Shown here: in pieces, positions 15,868-24,170 of the stretch
How positions within the stretch are numbered: position 1 is the first letter of the stretch
Layout: each line of letters begins with the position of its first letter
Source of the DNA: Proteiniclasticum sp043951855
Lineage (GTDB): Bacteria; Bacillota; Clostridia; Clostridiales; Clostridiaceae
Direction of reading: 5' to 3'
NCBI RefSeq assembly: GCF_043951855.1
Contig: NZ_JBINJW010000024.1
Location: 1 to 41,268, forward strand
DNA: 41,268 nt
Program-made: the position numbers and the translations under genes
The notes under the pieces: generated by a model
Database searches by the model: none
What the model saw: only the letters and a program-made list of their open reading frames with translations
What the model was told of the DNA's origin: nothing

Positions 15868-17053
15868 CTGATTTCACCTCGTTTCTGGATAATGCTGCTA
15901 GAACTGCGCCTCTGACGATGATTCCCTTAAGGACTCCATCCTCTGTGACAGCCATGGGGATCTGTGTATTGTGGATCTTATCGAACAGATCGATGAGAGC
16001 CACATCCTCTGAAACGGTAGGTACATTCGTATCTACAATCTCATTCAGATCCTTCACTCCGTTTTTGATGGCCTCCGCTGCAGCTTCCGCTGTGACGATG
16101 CCATAGAGCTCATTGGTATTTTTTGTCACGTAGACACTGGAGATGCCTGCCTGCTTCATTCTCTGCAGCGCAACTCTGGGTCCTGCTTTGCCAAGCTGGA
16201 TGGTTTCGGGACGGATCATGACGTTTCCTGCTGTGAATACCTTGGATCTGTCCACGTCTTCCACGAACTTCTCCACATAGTCATCTGCCGGATTTGTCAT
16301 GATTTCCTCGGGCGTTCCGATCTGAACGATGACCCCATCTTTCATGAGGGCAATCCGGTCTCCGATCTTCAGTGCTTCATCCAGATCATGGGTGATGAAA
16401 AGGATGGTCTTCTGCATTTTCTGCTGCAGGTCCAGAAGTTCATCCTGCATTCCTTTTCGGATAAGAGGATCCAGTGCGGAAAACGCCTCATCCATGAGAA
16501 GGATATCCGGGTCGTTGGCCAATGCTCTTGCAAGGCCGACTCTCTGCTGCATACCACCGGAGAGCTGATTGGGATACTGGTCTTCATAGCCCTTCAGGCC
16601 AACCAGTTCCAGCGCCTGTCTGGATTTCTCCGCAATGACGCTTTTGTCCTTCTTCTGGACTTCCAGTCCATACCCGGTGTTTTCCTGTATGGTTCTGTGG
16701 GGAAAGAGTCCGAAATTCTGGAACACCATGCCCAGTTTCTTTCTTCTTGTTTCCATGAGCTGTTTCTTGTCCATCTTGGAGATATCCTCCCCGTCGATGA
16801 GAATGGTACCGTTACTAGGCTCGATGAGTCTGTTCACCAGACGGATCAGCGTAGATTTACCACTTCCTGACAGTCCCATGATGACGAAGACTTCTCCCGC
16901 TTCCACATCAAAGGATACTCTATTGACCCCGACGGTCATGCCGGTATCTTTCAGAATTTCATCTTTGGACTTTCCTTCCTTCAGCAGACGAACGCCCTGC
17001 TTGGGGTGTTTGCCGAAGATCTTTGTCAGATCTCTTACTTCAATTTTCTTCAT
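15860..17053 (-). CDS. opuAA: glycine betaine ABC transporter ATPase OpuAA with tandem CBS domains
   Basis: 397 residues. Walker A GLSGSGKST (60-68), Q-loop Gln112, signature LSGGMQQR (164-171), Walker B ILLMDE (184-189) and switch THDLDE. The C-terminal 140 or so residues form two CBS domains, the module that in OpuA systems senses ionic strength or c-di-AMP and switches transport on at high osmolarity. AGGTGG lies just upstream of the ATG at 17053. First gene of opuAA-AB-AC, driven from the strong promoter at 17159-17187 through a leader of about 100 nt that contains a hairpin. Confidence 0.95.
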   Translation of the reverse strand: MKKIEVRDLTKIFGKHPKQGVRLLKEGKSKDEILKDTGMTVGVNRVSFDVEAGEVFVIMGLSGSGKSTLIRLVNRLIEPSNGTILIDGEDISKMDKKQLMETRRKKLGMVFQNFGLFPHRTIQENTGYGLEVQKKDKSVIAEKSRQALELVGLKGYEDQYPNQLSGGMQQRVGLARALANDPDILLMDEAFSALDPLIRKGMQDELLDLQQKMQKTILFITHDLDEALKIGDRIALMKDGVIVQIGTPEEIMTNPADDYVEKFVEDVDRSKVFTAGNVMIRPETIQLGKAGPRVALQRMKQAGISSVYVTKNTNELYGIVTAEAAAEAIKNGVKDLNEIVDTNVPTVSEDVALIDLFDKIHNTQIPMAVTEDGVLKGIIVRGAVLAALSRNEVKSDE

Positions 17054-17098
17054 TTGACCACCTACCTTTTTTCGATACTTATTACAGTGAAATAAAAA

Positions 17099-17124
17099 AG
17101 AGCCTTAATGATATATAAAGCTCT
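17099..17124 (-). promoter_or_regulatory. terminator-like hairpin in the opuA leader
   Basis: On the minus strand AGAGC (17124-17120) pairs with GCTCT (17103-17099), extended by TT/AA past a bulge, and is followed by TTTTTTA. It sits between the promoter and opuAA. The stem is short, so its strength is uncertain. Confidence 0.45.
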
Positions 17125-17158
17125 AAACTTATATAATATAACAATATTCCAGTTATTA

Positions 17159-17187
17159 ATTATATAATACTAATCTTGTTTCGTCAA
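17159..17187 (-). promoter_or_regulatory. sigma-A promoter of the opuA operon
   Basis: On the minus strand -35 TTGACG (17187-17182), 17-bp spacer, -10 TATAAT (17164-17159). Eleven of twelve consensus positions match. Transcription would begin near 17152, leaving a leader of about 100 nt. Confidence 0.85.
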
Positions 17188-17359
17188 ATAATGTATACCA
17201 TTTCATAGATTGGTGATACTTTCTCAGACTAAACCATATCATATATGCTCCCCTATACGCCTCTATTCTCATTTATGCGGCAAATCTCAATATTTTATGA
17301 AGTTGTCACTTACAGTTAGGTAAAGAACCCTCTGCAGAAGGAAATTGCATTACAGGTTA

Positions 17360-17368
17360 TGCTATAAT
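17360..17368 (+). promoter_or_regulatory. extended -10 promoter of the aldo/keto reductase gene
   Basis: TGCTATAAT is a perfect extended -10 element, 23 bp before the start codon; no good -35 box is seen at 17 bp, as is common for this class. Confidence 0.6.
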
Positions 17369-17391
17369 CAGATGAAAAGGGAGGTTTCAGA

Positions 17392-18267
17392 ATGAATACA
17401 TATAATCTATCCAATGGTTTTGAAATTCCAGTGATCGGATACGGCACCTGGCAGAATGAAGATCCCAATGAATGCATAAATGGTGTGAAGGATGCCTTAG
17501 ACGTTGGATTCAGGCACATAGACTGTGCCAGAGCCTACGCCAATGAAGCTCTGGTAGGAAAGGGAATCAGAGAAAGCGGAGTCCCTCGGGAAGAGATCTT
17601 TCTCACCAGCAAACTGAGAAACGCTGCCCACGGATACGACAATGTCTTGAAAGAAGTGGAAACGACCCTGAAAGATCTGGGCACCGATTATCTGGACCTG
17701 TATCTCATCCACTGGCCGGTGGTGAAAGGGCATAAAAGCGACTGGAAAGACGATAACCTGGATACCTGGAGAGCTTTCGAAAAGCTCTATGAAGAAGGAA
17801 AACTGAAAGCCATAGGCGTCAGCAACTTCTCCAGAGAGCATCTTGAGAATCTCCTGGAAAACGCGAAAATAAAGCCCATGGTGAATCAGATTCTCATTCA
17901 CCCTGGCGTGCTGCTTGAAGAAGATATGGCCTTCTGCAGAGAAAACGGGATTCTTCTGGAAGGATACTCCCCCCTTTCCCCCTTGCATGCACTAGGCGAA
18001 GAGGAGACCTTCAGAGAAATCTTGAGAAACCATGGGAAGACGCCTGCGCAGGTGCTGCTTCGATTCGTACTGGAGCTGGGTGCCCTTCCTCTGACGAAAA
18101 CCGTCCACAGATCCAGAATGCTGGAAAACATCGATGTTCTTGATTTTTCTCTCACCGAAAAAGAGATGAACTACCTGAAATCCTGGTCTCATCCGGATTT
18201 CTCGCCAAGAGATAACGTGAATGAACGTCCCCCTCAGAAGCTGGATGAGCTGGATGATAACCTGTGA
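17392..18267 (+). CDS. aldo/keto reductase (AKR5-like)
   Basis: 291 residues, a TIM-barrel NADPH-dependent aldehyde/ketone reductase. The full catalytic tetrad is present: Asp44 and Tyr49 (DCARAYANE), Lys74 (LTSKLRN) and His107 (LIHWP). GVSNF and the C-terminal KTVHRSRMLEN segment that binds the NADP phosphate are also visible. The arrangement fits the 2,5-diketo-gluconate reductase/YvgN-like group that detoxifies methylglyoxal and other aldehydes; the physiological substrate is not certain. GGGAGG precedes the ATG by 7 nt. Single gene ending at the terminator 18435-18469. Confidence 0.92.
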   Translation: MNTYNLSNGFEIPVIGYGTWQNEDPNECINGVKDALDVGFRHIDCARAYANEALVGKGIRESGVPREEIFLTSKLRNAAHGYDNVLKEVETTLKDLGTDYLDLYLIHWPVVKGHKSDWKDDNLDTWRAFEKLYEEGKLKAIGVSNFSREHLENLLENAKIKPMVNQILIHPGVLLEEDMAFCRENGILLEGYSPLSPLHALGEEETFREILRNHGKTPAQVLLRFVLELGALPLTKTVHRSRMLENIDVLDFSLTEKEMNYLKSWSHPDFSPRDNVNERPPQKLDELDDNL

Positions 18268-18434
18268 TTCCCGTATTAGAGGATTGATGAAATAATCAGC
18301 AGCTCATCATTGACTTTTATCGTATGCATCGCACCAGACCGGTTCATTGGTCCAGGCAGTGCTCAGGTAGAAGCATCACCTCTACAGATGGAGAAAAATC
18401 CGTTCAGGTAAAAGGATATGCATCGATCCATTGA

Positions 18435-18469
18435 AAAGGAGCTTTCCTCAGAGAAGGAAGGCTCCTTTA
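18435..18469 (+). terminator. terminator after the aldo/keto reductase gene
   Basis: AAAGGAGC and GCTCCTTT form the base, with TTTCC/GGAA continuing the stem, followed by ATTCT. About 170 bp downstream of the stop. Confidence 0.7.
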
Positions 18470-18733
18470 TTCTGTCGGTCCACCTCCCTTTGTTAATAGA
18501 TAATTAACCATTCTGGCATCAGAAAACCATGGTATTTTATGAAATTGGTGCTTCAATGGAATCAGAAGCATACTCTGAAAGCTCCTGTGGCAGAAAGCAA
18601 GATGAAACCTCACCGAAGCGCTCAGGTATGCATGGAAATATCCACAGGAATGGAGGCGATCATGTCATTCAGTTCATAGAATCAGTTCAGACAATCTAGT
18701 AAAGATGCAATACGCGTTCCTCTCTGCAGTTGG

Positions 18734-18759
18734 TGTTCTGAAACAGAACAGTGCTTTTT
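18734..18759 (+). promoter_or_regulatory. hairpin with T run upstream of the Ig-repeat gene
   Basis: TGTTCTG (18734-18740), AAA, CAGAACA (18744-18750), then GTGCTTTTT. It could be a leader terminator or an operator; the promoter position relative to it is not clear. Confidence 0.4.
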
Positions 18760-18811
18760 CATTAAAGTACTGAATCATGCTGCATATTTGTTTCTGAAAG
18801 GAATGAATACT

Positions 18812-21607
18812 ATGAACCATCGAAAGTATCTTTATCCGATTCTATTCTTTGTGACATTCATCTTCAGCTTTGGTGCGTTCACACCGGTTCTTGCACAGGT
18901 GGGAACCGGCCCTGTTCTATCCGGGGAGGCCATAGTGATTCCTGTGGGAGGAACATACGATCCTCTGGAGGGTATCACCATCACCGATGATGTGGATTCA
19001 GAAGCGGCACTTTTTCAGCGATTGGAATATTACGGCACATTCGACACCACCGTATCCGGTGCCTATGAAATCTACTACTATGTGGAAGATTCGGACCACA
19101 ATGTCGCTTACCTTGTTCGGCCGCTCATCGTCCTGGATGTGGAAACACCTATGATCTATGCACCTTTTGGCGAAGTGGAGCTGGGACAGCCATTTGACCC
19201 TCTCGGAAATGTCTCCGCCTATGATCTGAAGGATGGACTGCTCACCGATGAGATTGAAGTCGTATCCAGCAATGTGGACACTTCCATGGCTGGAAACTAC
19301 ACCGTGGATCTTCGTGTCACAGACACCGATGGAAACATCGCTGAAGCCACGAGAGAGGTGTACGTGTTCTGGCCAAGAGAGTATTATCCTGTCATCACTG
19401 CAGAAGATCTATTCATCCCCCTTGGCGAAGAGTATGACCTGATGGAAGGTGTGACCGCCACGGATCTGACGGACGGAGACCTGACGGGAAGCATCATCCT
19501 CGAATACTCTGAACTGGATCCCAATACAATCGGTATCTACTGGGCACAATACCGGGTGCAGAACTCACTGGGTCTGGATGGATATGGTGACAGGCGGATC
19601 ATCGTTGTCGATATGAGCTCCTCTCCAGTCATCGTCACCCAGGATGCCTATCTTGAAACCGGATATGAATTTGATCCTCTTGACTACGCCTTCGCTTATG
19701 ATGTGGAAGAGGGCAACATCACGGACCGGATTGAAGTGGTGGATAATCCAGTGGACACCTCCACTGCCGGTTCGTATGTAGTGACTTTTAATGTCACCGA
19801 TTCTGACGGAAATACAGCAGAAGGAACTATGAAGGTCCAGGTGGACTGGTCCTATGAGAACTATCCAAGTTTCCAACTTGACAGCAGAGTCTATTATCTT
19901 CCCCTAAACGCCGAATTCGACCCGAAGCTGGGCGTCACCGCCTCCGATGCTAAAGACGGCGATCTGACGGACCAGATTGTCATAGAACAGCTTTATCTGG
20001 ATACTTCCATCCCCGGAGAATACTACGTGGAGTACAGCGTCACAAACTCCCTGGGCATTACAGCCTGGGCCCAGGTGATGATCTACGTTCTGGACACCTC
20101 TGATCCTGTTCTCAAAGCTTATGACTTTTCCGTGGATCTCAACAGTGAACTGAACCTGGAATGGATCCATTTTGAAGCCTATGATCTGGAAGATGGAGAT
20201 CTTTCAGGGGCAGTCACCTGGGACATCAGTGCTGTGGATGTCTCCACAGCTGGAACCTATCCCGTCACCCTTATGGTCTATGATTCCGATGGAAACTATG
20301 CCGAAGCACTCTGCTATGCCACCGTCATCGACAGGTCCTACCCAGAGCTGGAAGTATACGATCATATCGCCTATCTGAATTCAGATTACAATCCTCTGGA
20401 CTACGTCTATGCATGGGACCAGTTAGACGGTGACCTCACCGGACAAATCGAGGTTGTGAAAAACACAGTCAAAATAAGAAAGATCGGCACCTATTTCGTC
20501 ACCTACAGTGTTACAAATTCTCAGGGAAAAACCACCACAAATACCGCCAGTGTTGAAGTCATGAAGGAACCTGTCATGTCCTTCAATCTGATCTATGAAG
20601 GCAGTCTCATTCAGATCGATACAGATGAAAGTGGTCAGATGGCTTTCCTTACTTCACCCGTAATGATTCCAGCAGGTGCAGAAGTAGGCATCGGCATATA
20701 CGCTGATGGAGAACCCGTATTTGAGATCATGGGGATTATCACATCCAGTGACATTCTGCCAGGATTCACCTATGCCATCTCTATGAATGAAGAGAATCAG
20801 CTCTTCACAACGATACTTCCATACATTTACAATGGTACAGGCTTCCGATACACTGCCCAAAAGGGAGAAGTGCAGTTCAAATCCACAGTGGAAGGTTCTA
20901 TCCACTACGTGGTACAGGATGCGGAGGCTGCGCCACCTGATCTCTCATCTACTGAGAATATACTAACCGGTGTTGCAGGACGAAACAGCATCACTCTTAA
21001 TGATCTGGACCCTGGGAAAACACAGATTGTGTATATCATGATGGAGAATCCAGAACTGGGTCTGTCCAATGTTCTGGCTGTTGAGCTTCCAAAGACGCCA
21101 AGCGGGCCAAATATGAATAAGCCGAAACCGGAGAAACCGAAAGACATCGCGGAGGAACCGATTCTCTCATCTTCTGAAGATCAGAAGGACACTATGAAGA
21201 TGGAAGAAGAAGCAGTTTCAACAGAACCACACCATGAGAAGCCTGATATCCTTCACAAGGATCAGCAGAAGATAGAGGAGCCCTCACTGCAGAAAGAGAC
21301 CCTGGAAGAACCTGAATCCGAGAAAGACCAGGAGAAGAAGGAGTCATCTGCTCTGGAAGAGCCCTCCTCAAATGATCCTGAACTGAAGAAGGTCAAGAAA
21401 AACCATGAAGAGCCTGTTCTGAAAGATCTGGTTCTTACTGAGACCAAGCTGAATAAAGGACAGGATAAGAAAGAGGAAAAGGAGCTAAAGGAGCTTCCTT
21501 TGAATCCAGAAGAAAACCATACTCCCCTTACCATCGAGGATCCCACCTTTCAGGAAACGATATCCCTGGGTGATAAAAGCTCCAATGAACCTGCTTCTGA
21601 CCCATGA
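18812..21607 (+). CDS. large secreted protein with seven DUF5011-like Ig repeats
   Basis: 931 residues. The signal peptide (1-28) ends at VLA-Q. Residues about 36-586 hold seven tandem units of about 79 residues with the pattern of DUF5011/Ig-like domains: a DPL segment, a [Y/W]D..DGDLT core, V.VDTS..G.Y, and a closing turn. Units 2, 4 and 6 close with D[ST]DGN.AE, units 3, 5 and 7 with NS[LQ]G. Residues about 587-759 form two further beta domains, the second ending NPELGLSNVLAVELP as in many surface proteins. The last 170 residues are Lys/Glu/Pro-rich with repeated EEP. There is no LPXTG sorting signal, SLH domain or transmembrane tail, so it is probably released or held by charge. The ATG at 18812 has AAAGGA 9 nt upstream. 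Role: probable surface adhesin or wall protein, not enzymatic as far as I can see. Confidence 0.85.
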   Translation: MNHRKYLYPILFFVTFIFSFGAFTPVLAQVGTGPVLSGEAIVIPVGGTYDPLEGITITDDVDSEAALFQRLEYYGTFDTTVSGAYEIYYYVEDSDHNVAYLVRPLIVLDVETPMIYAPFGEVELGQPFDPLGNVSAYDLKDGLLTDEIEVVSSNVDTSMAGNYTVDLRVTDTDGNIAEATREVYVFWPREYYPVITAEDLFIPLGEEYDLMEGVTATDLTDGDLTGSIILEYSELDPNTIGIYWAQYRVQNSLGLDGYGDRRIIVVDMSSSPVIVTQDAYLETGYEFDPLDYAFAYDVEEGNITDRIEVVDNPVDTSTAGSYVVTFNVTDSDGNTAEGTMKVQVDWSYENYPSFQLDSRVYYLPLNAEFDPKLGVTASDAKDGDLTDQIVIEQLYLDTSIPGEYYVEYSVTNSLGITAWAQVMIYVLDTSDPVLKAYDFSVDLNSELNLEWIHFEAYDLEDGDLSGAVTWDISAVDVSTAGTYPVTLMVYDSDGNYAEALCYATVIDRSYPELEVYDHIAYLNSDYNPLDYVYAWDQLDGDLTGQIEVVKNTVKIRKIGTYFVTYSVTNSQGKTTTNTASVEVMKEPVMSFNLIYEGSLIQIDTDESGQMAFLTSPVMIPAGAEVGIGIYADGEPVFEIMGIITSSDILPGFTYAISMNEENQLFTTILPYIYNGTGFRYTAQKGEVQFKSTVEGSIHYVVQDAEAAPPDLSSTENILTGVAGRNSITLNDLDPGKTQIVYIMMENPELGLSNVLAVELPKTPSGPNMNKPKPEKPKDIAEEPILSSSEDQKDTMKMEEEAVSTEPHHEKPDILHKDQQKIEEPSLQKETLEEPESEKDQEKKESSALEEPSSNDPELKKVKKNHEEPVLKDLVLTETKLNKGQDKKEEKELKELPLNPEENHTPLTIEDPTFQETISLGDKSSNEPASDP

Positions 21608-21648
21608 ACAGATCAGAAGTCTCGAACATCCTGATCAGGTGACACCCG

Positions 21649-21691
21649 CGGATCTTTTCAGTACGCTAATACTGAGCAAACCATAGATCCG
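21649..21691. repeat. two-tier inverted repeat after the Ig-repeat gene
   Basis: CGGATCT (21649-21655) pairs with AGATCCG (21685-21691), and inside it TCAGTA (21658-21663) pairs with TACTGA (21670-21675). No T run follows, so it is not an ordinary terminator. Confidence 0.5.
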
Positions 21692-21743
21692 TAACCATTA
21701 AGGGAGTAAACCGGTTTCGATTTCTGTCATAATCCAAAAAATT

Positions 21744-21782
21744 GCAGCATCTCTGATAATGATTCAGGGATGCTGCTTTTTC
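21744..21782 (+). terminator. terminator of the Ig-repeat gene
   Basis: GCAGCATC (21744-21751) pairs with GATGCTGC (21769-21776), the stem continuing through CTGA/TCAG, followed by TTTTTCTT. Confidence 0.88.
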
Positions 21783-21988
21783 TTACACGACTGTATGAAT
21801 ATCTCTACTTCACTCAGCCATATCCGCTCAGCAGGAAGATTTCCTGTTCCGGTCATGAATGAGCTTATGCGCTCTTATTTCTGCTTTATAGGAGATTTTC
21901 TCCTGCATTTTTGCTACAATGAATGAAGAACACCGGATCATTTTTAGGCGATAGGATCTACTCGGAATCGCCCATGACCAGATCGTCT

Positions 21989-22006
21989 GTATCGTCAGGA
22001 CGATAC
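21989..22006. promoter_or_regulatory. operator candidate of the MATE gene
   Basis: GTATCGTC-AG-GACGATAC, a perfect 8-bp inverted repeat 51 bp before the MATE start codon. The size suits a TetR- or MarR-type repressor, but no such gene is adjacent. Confidence 0.45.
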
Positions 22007-22057
22007 ATATCAACCGGTTTCCCAAAAATGAAATTTGACTAAATTCTGGAGGTCTTC

Positions 22058-23431
22058 ATGAAAGATAGCAACACTTCCTTCTATAAAAAAATGCTCTACT
22101 TCGCCCTGCCCGTCACCCTGCAGCTGCTCATCACCTCAGGACTCAACATGGTGGATTCTCTTATGGTGGGCGGGCTTGGTGTCACTGCCATTGCCGCAGT
22201 GGGCATCGCCAATAAGTACTCTCAGTTTCTCATCATTACCCTCGCAGGCTTTGTCAGTGGGGCGTCCATCTTCTCTGCCCAGTATTTCGGCAGAAAGGAC
22301 AAAGATGGCGTGAAGAGGACTCTTGACCTGGTCTTTATCTATGTGACGCTGTTCTCGCTTTTCTTCGGCGCAGTGACACTTTTCTTCACTAAGGAGATTC
22401 TGGGCATCTTCTCCAGCGATCCCATCGTCATCGATTCCGCTGTCTCCTATGTGAGAATCATCGCTTTCACCTATCTTCTGACAGGGTGGAGCATGCTTTT
22501 CGGTGTGATCCTGAAAACCATGGGGATTGTGCATAAACCCACTGCCTACAGCATCACAGCACTCATCGTGAACACATTTTTCAACTGGGTGCTCATCTAT
22601 GGAGCACTGGGGTTTCCGGAGCTTGGTATAAAGGGCGCAGCCTATGCCACTCTTTTCGCGCGGCTGATTCAGACCCTTCTTCTTCTTCAGCTCCTCTACA
22701 AGGAAAAGCTCGTCGGAAGAAAAACCTACGGGGTAGAGAAGAAATTCGGGTTCTCCCGAAAATACTTTGCGCTTACCCTGCCCTCCATTTTCAATCATCT
22801 CACCTGGACCCTAGGCGACATCACCTTCTTCTATATCTTCACTCAGGTGGGCACCAATGAAACTGCAGCTGTTGCCCTCGTTGACCCACTTGTGTTCATC
22901 TTTGTCTGCGTCTATACGGGCATCAGTGACGCTTCCTCTGTGATGATCGGTCATGAGCTGGGGAAGAAATCCTTTGAGAAGGCAAAGGAATATGCAGGGA
23001 AATTCCTGCTTCTTACGCTGAAGCTCTCGGCTTTGACCGCTTCACTCATTCTGCTCTTCAGCCCGAGACTGCTTATGCTGTACAACATCACTCCGGAGGT
23101 GGAAGAGCTTGCAAGGACCCTTCTCTTCATCTTTGCCGGGCTCTCCGCCTTCAAGCACCAGAACTATGTCAACAATGTCGGCATCCTTCGAGTGGGCGGA
23201 GATACCACCTATGTACTCTGGCTGGATACGCTGACTGTATGGGCTTTCAGTATTCCGATCACGTTCTACCTGCTGTCAATCTCCGCCCCCTTCCCAGTGA
23301 TCTATTTCTCCGCAGGAGCCCATGAAATCCTTCGTATCTTCTTTGGTCTGTCTCGAACCAGAAGCGATAAATGGGTGAATTCTCTGGTGGATGACGCAAC
23401 AGAGCAATCGTCCGAGGCAGGCGTGTTATGA
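22058..23431 (+). CDS. MATE-family multidrug/metabolite exporter
   Basis: 457 residues, the usual size, with about 12 membrane helices in two pseudo-symmetric halves. Family marks include LNMVDSLMVG in the first helix pair, the AQYFGRKD loop, the central MVHKPT-like segment GIVHKPTAYS and the second-half VGTNETAA. These are cation-coupled (Na+ or H+) antiporters in the cytoplasmic membrane that export drugs or cationic metabolites. GGAGG lies 5 nt before the ATG. Single gene with terminators on both sides (21744-21782 and 23564-23602) and a perfect inverted repeat in its upstream region. The substrate cannot be predicted. Confidence 0.92.
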   Translation: MKDSNTSFYKKMLYFALPVTLQLLITSGLNMVDSLMVGGLGVTAIAAVGIANKYSQFLIITLAGFVSGASIFSAQYFGRKDKDGVKRTLDLVFIYVTLFSLFFGAVTLFFTKEILGIFSSDPIVIDSAVSYVRIIAFTYLLTGWSMLFGVILKTMGIVHKPTAYSITALIVNTFFNWVLIYGALGFPELGIKGAAYATLFARLIQTLLLLQLLYKEKLVGRKTYGVEKKFGFSRKYFALTLPSIFNHLTWTLGDITFFYIFTQVGTNETAAVALVDPLVFIFVCVYTGISDASSVMIGHELGKKSFEKAKEYAGKFLLLTLKLSALTASLILLFSPRLLMLYNITPEVEELARTLLFIFAGLSAFKHQNYVNNVGILRVGGDTTYVLWLDTLTVWAFSIPITFYLLSISAPFPVIYFSAGAHEILRIFFGLSRTRSDKWVNSLVDDATEQSSEAGVL

Positions 23432-23563
23432 TGCTTTGTGTTACCTCAGCTATGTATTCACAATCACTGCCATAATACGGAAGAAAAAGAGCAAACGAGT
23501 GACCTGCCGCCTGAGTCTCAGAAACCTCATATGAATCGAAAATACAATATTTTGATGCAATTG

Positions 23564-23602
23564 AAAAAGCAGCATTTTTCTCAGAAAATACTGCTTTTTC
23601 CC
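23564..23602. terminator. bidirectional terminator after the MATE gene
   Basis: AAAAAGCAG (23564-23572) and CTGCTTTTT (23591-23599) with inner ATTTTTC/AGAAAAT. A/T tracts on both sides suit termination from either direction; it lies between convergent genes. Confidence 0.8.
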
Positions 23603-23657
23603 CTTTTTAGGATGTGGATGAAACTACCTGATAGAATGTTCCTCTGATATTTATATG

Positions 23658-23939
23658 CTAGAGATTCATGATAAATGTGACACCAAAAACAGCAATACCA
23701 ATGAAAGAAACAAAGAGTGACTTCCCTTCTTCTTTCATGTAGTAATAGATAGCGCCTCCGGCAGTCAGAGCAAAGGGAATCAGAAGCCCCACATATTTAC
23801 TGGCGTTGTTTCCCATGGACCCATCCATCTGAATCTGGAGACCAATAGTCTCTGGCAGTATTATGATTCCTATGATATACAAAGCCATGGCAATCAGAAC
23901 GAGAGCTCCACTAAGCATGATTCGACCATTTCTATTCAT
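23658..23939 (-). CDS. small membrane protein, DUF1648/SdpI-like
   Basis: 93 residues with three hydrophobic helices (about 7-28, 48-67, 73-92). Between helices 1 and 2 the segment LPETIGLQIQMDGSMGNNASK resembles in outline (proline, an amphipathic stretch, G, then SK before the next helix) the DUF1648 loop of SdpI-like proteins, where LPxxIPxHxxxxGxxDxxxxK is usual; the histidine is absent here. Full SdpI has more helices, so this is a single-domain relative if the match is right. AAGGA lies 9 nt before the ATG at 23939. Function unknown; SdpI itself is an immunity/signalling protein, but nothing here supports that role. Confidence 0.65.
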   Translation of the reverse strand: MNRNGRIMLSGALVLIAMALYIIGIIILPETIGLQIQMDGSMGNNASKYVGLLIPFALTAGGAIYYYMKEEGKSLFVSFIGIAVFGVTFIMNL

Positions 23940-24107
23940 ATTGCACTTCCTTTTTATAATATTCTAGGCAACCGATTCATTTTGAATTATGACTATATTA
24001 TATCACTATATTATTGGGGAAGTTACCTAGGAATCTAAATAAAAAGATTACTGCAAGTGACTCTCGCTCTGACCTGCAATAGATTGTCCGACTGACTTTA
24101 AAAATCG

Positions 24108-24147
24108 CAAAAAAGAGGAGACATCATGCAATAGCATCTATCTCCTC
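24108..24147 (-). terminator. terminator of the permease/amidohydrolase operon
   Basis: On the minus strand GAGGAGA (24147-24141) pairs with TCTCCTC (24121-24115) around an inner ATGC/GCAT stem, followed by TTTTTTG. 24 bp after the stop at 24171. Confidence 0.85.
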
Positions 24148-24170
24148 CGTCATACTAAAATCTGGATATT

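Larger units (their letters stand above)
18268..18811. other. intergenic region before the large Ig-repeat protein
   Basis: About 540 bp. It holds the aldo/keto reductase terminator (18435-18469) and a perfect TGTTCTG-AAA-CAGAACA hairpin (18734-18750) followed by GTGCTTTTTC about 60 bp before the next gene. No open frame with a ribosome binding site is seen. Confidence 0.55.
21608..22057. other. intergenic region before the MATE gene
   Basis: About 450 bp with three structures: a two-tier hairpin (21649-21691), a strong terminator (21744-21782) and a perfect 8-bp inverted repeat (21989-22006) before the MATE gene. No coding region is supported. Confidence 0.55.

Noticed and set aside
17054..17391. 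Known riboswitch (for example ydaO-type) before opuA
   Set aside because: The leader after the promoter is only about 100 nt and shows just one short hairpin, too small for that riboswitch class.
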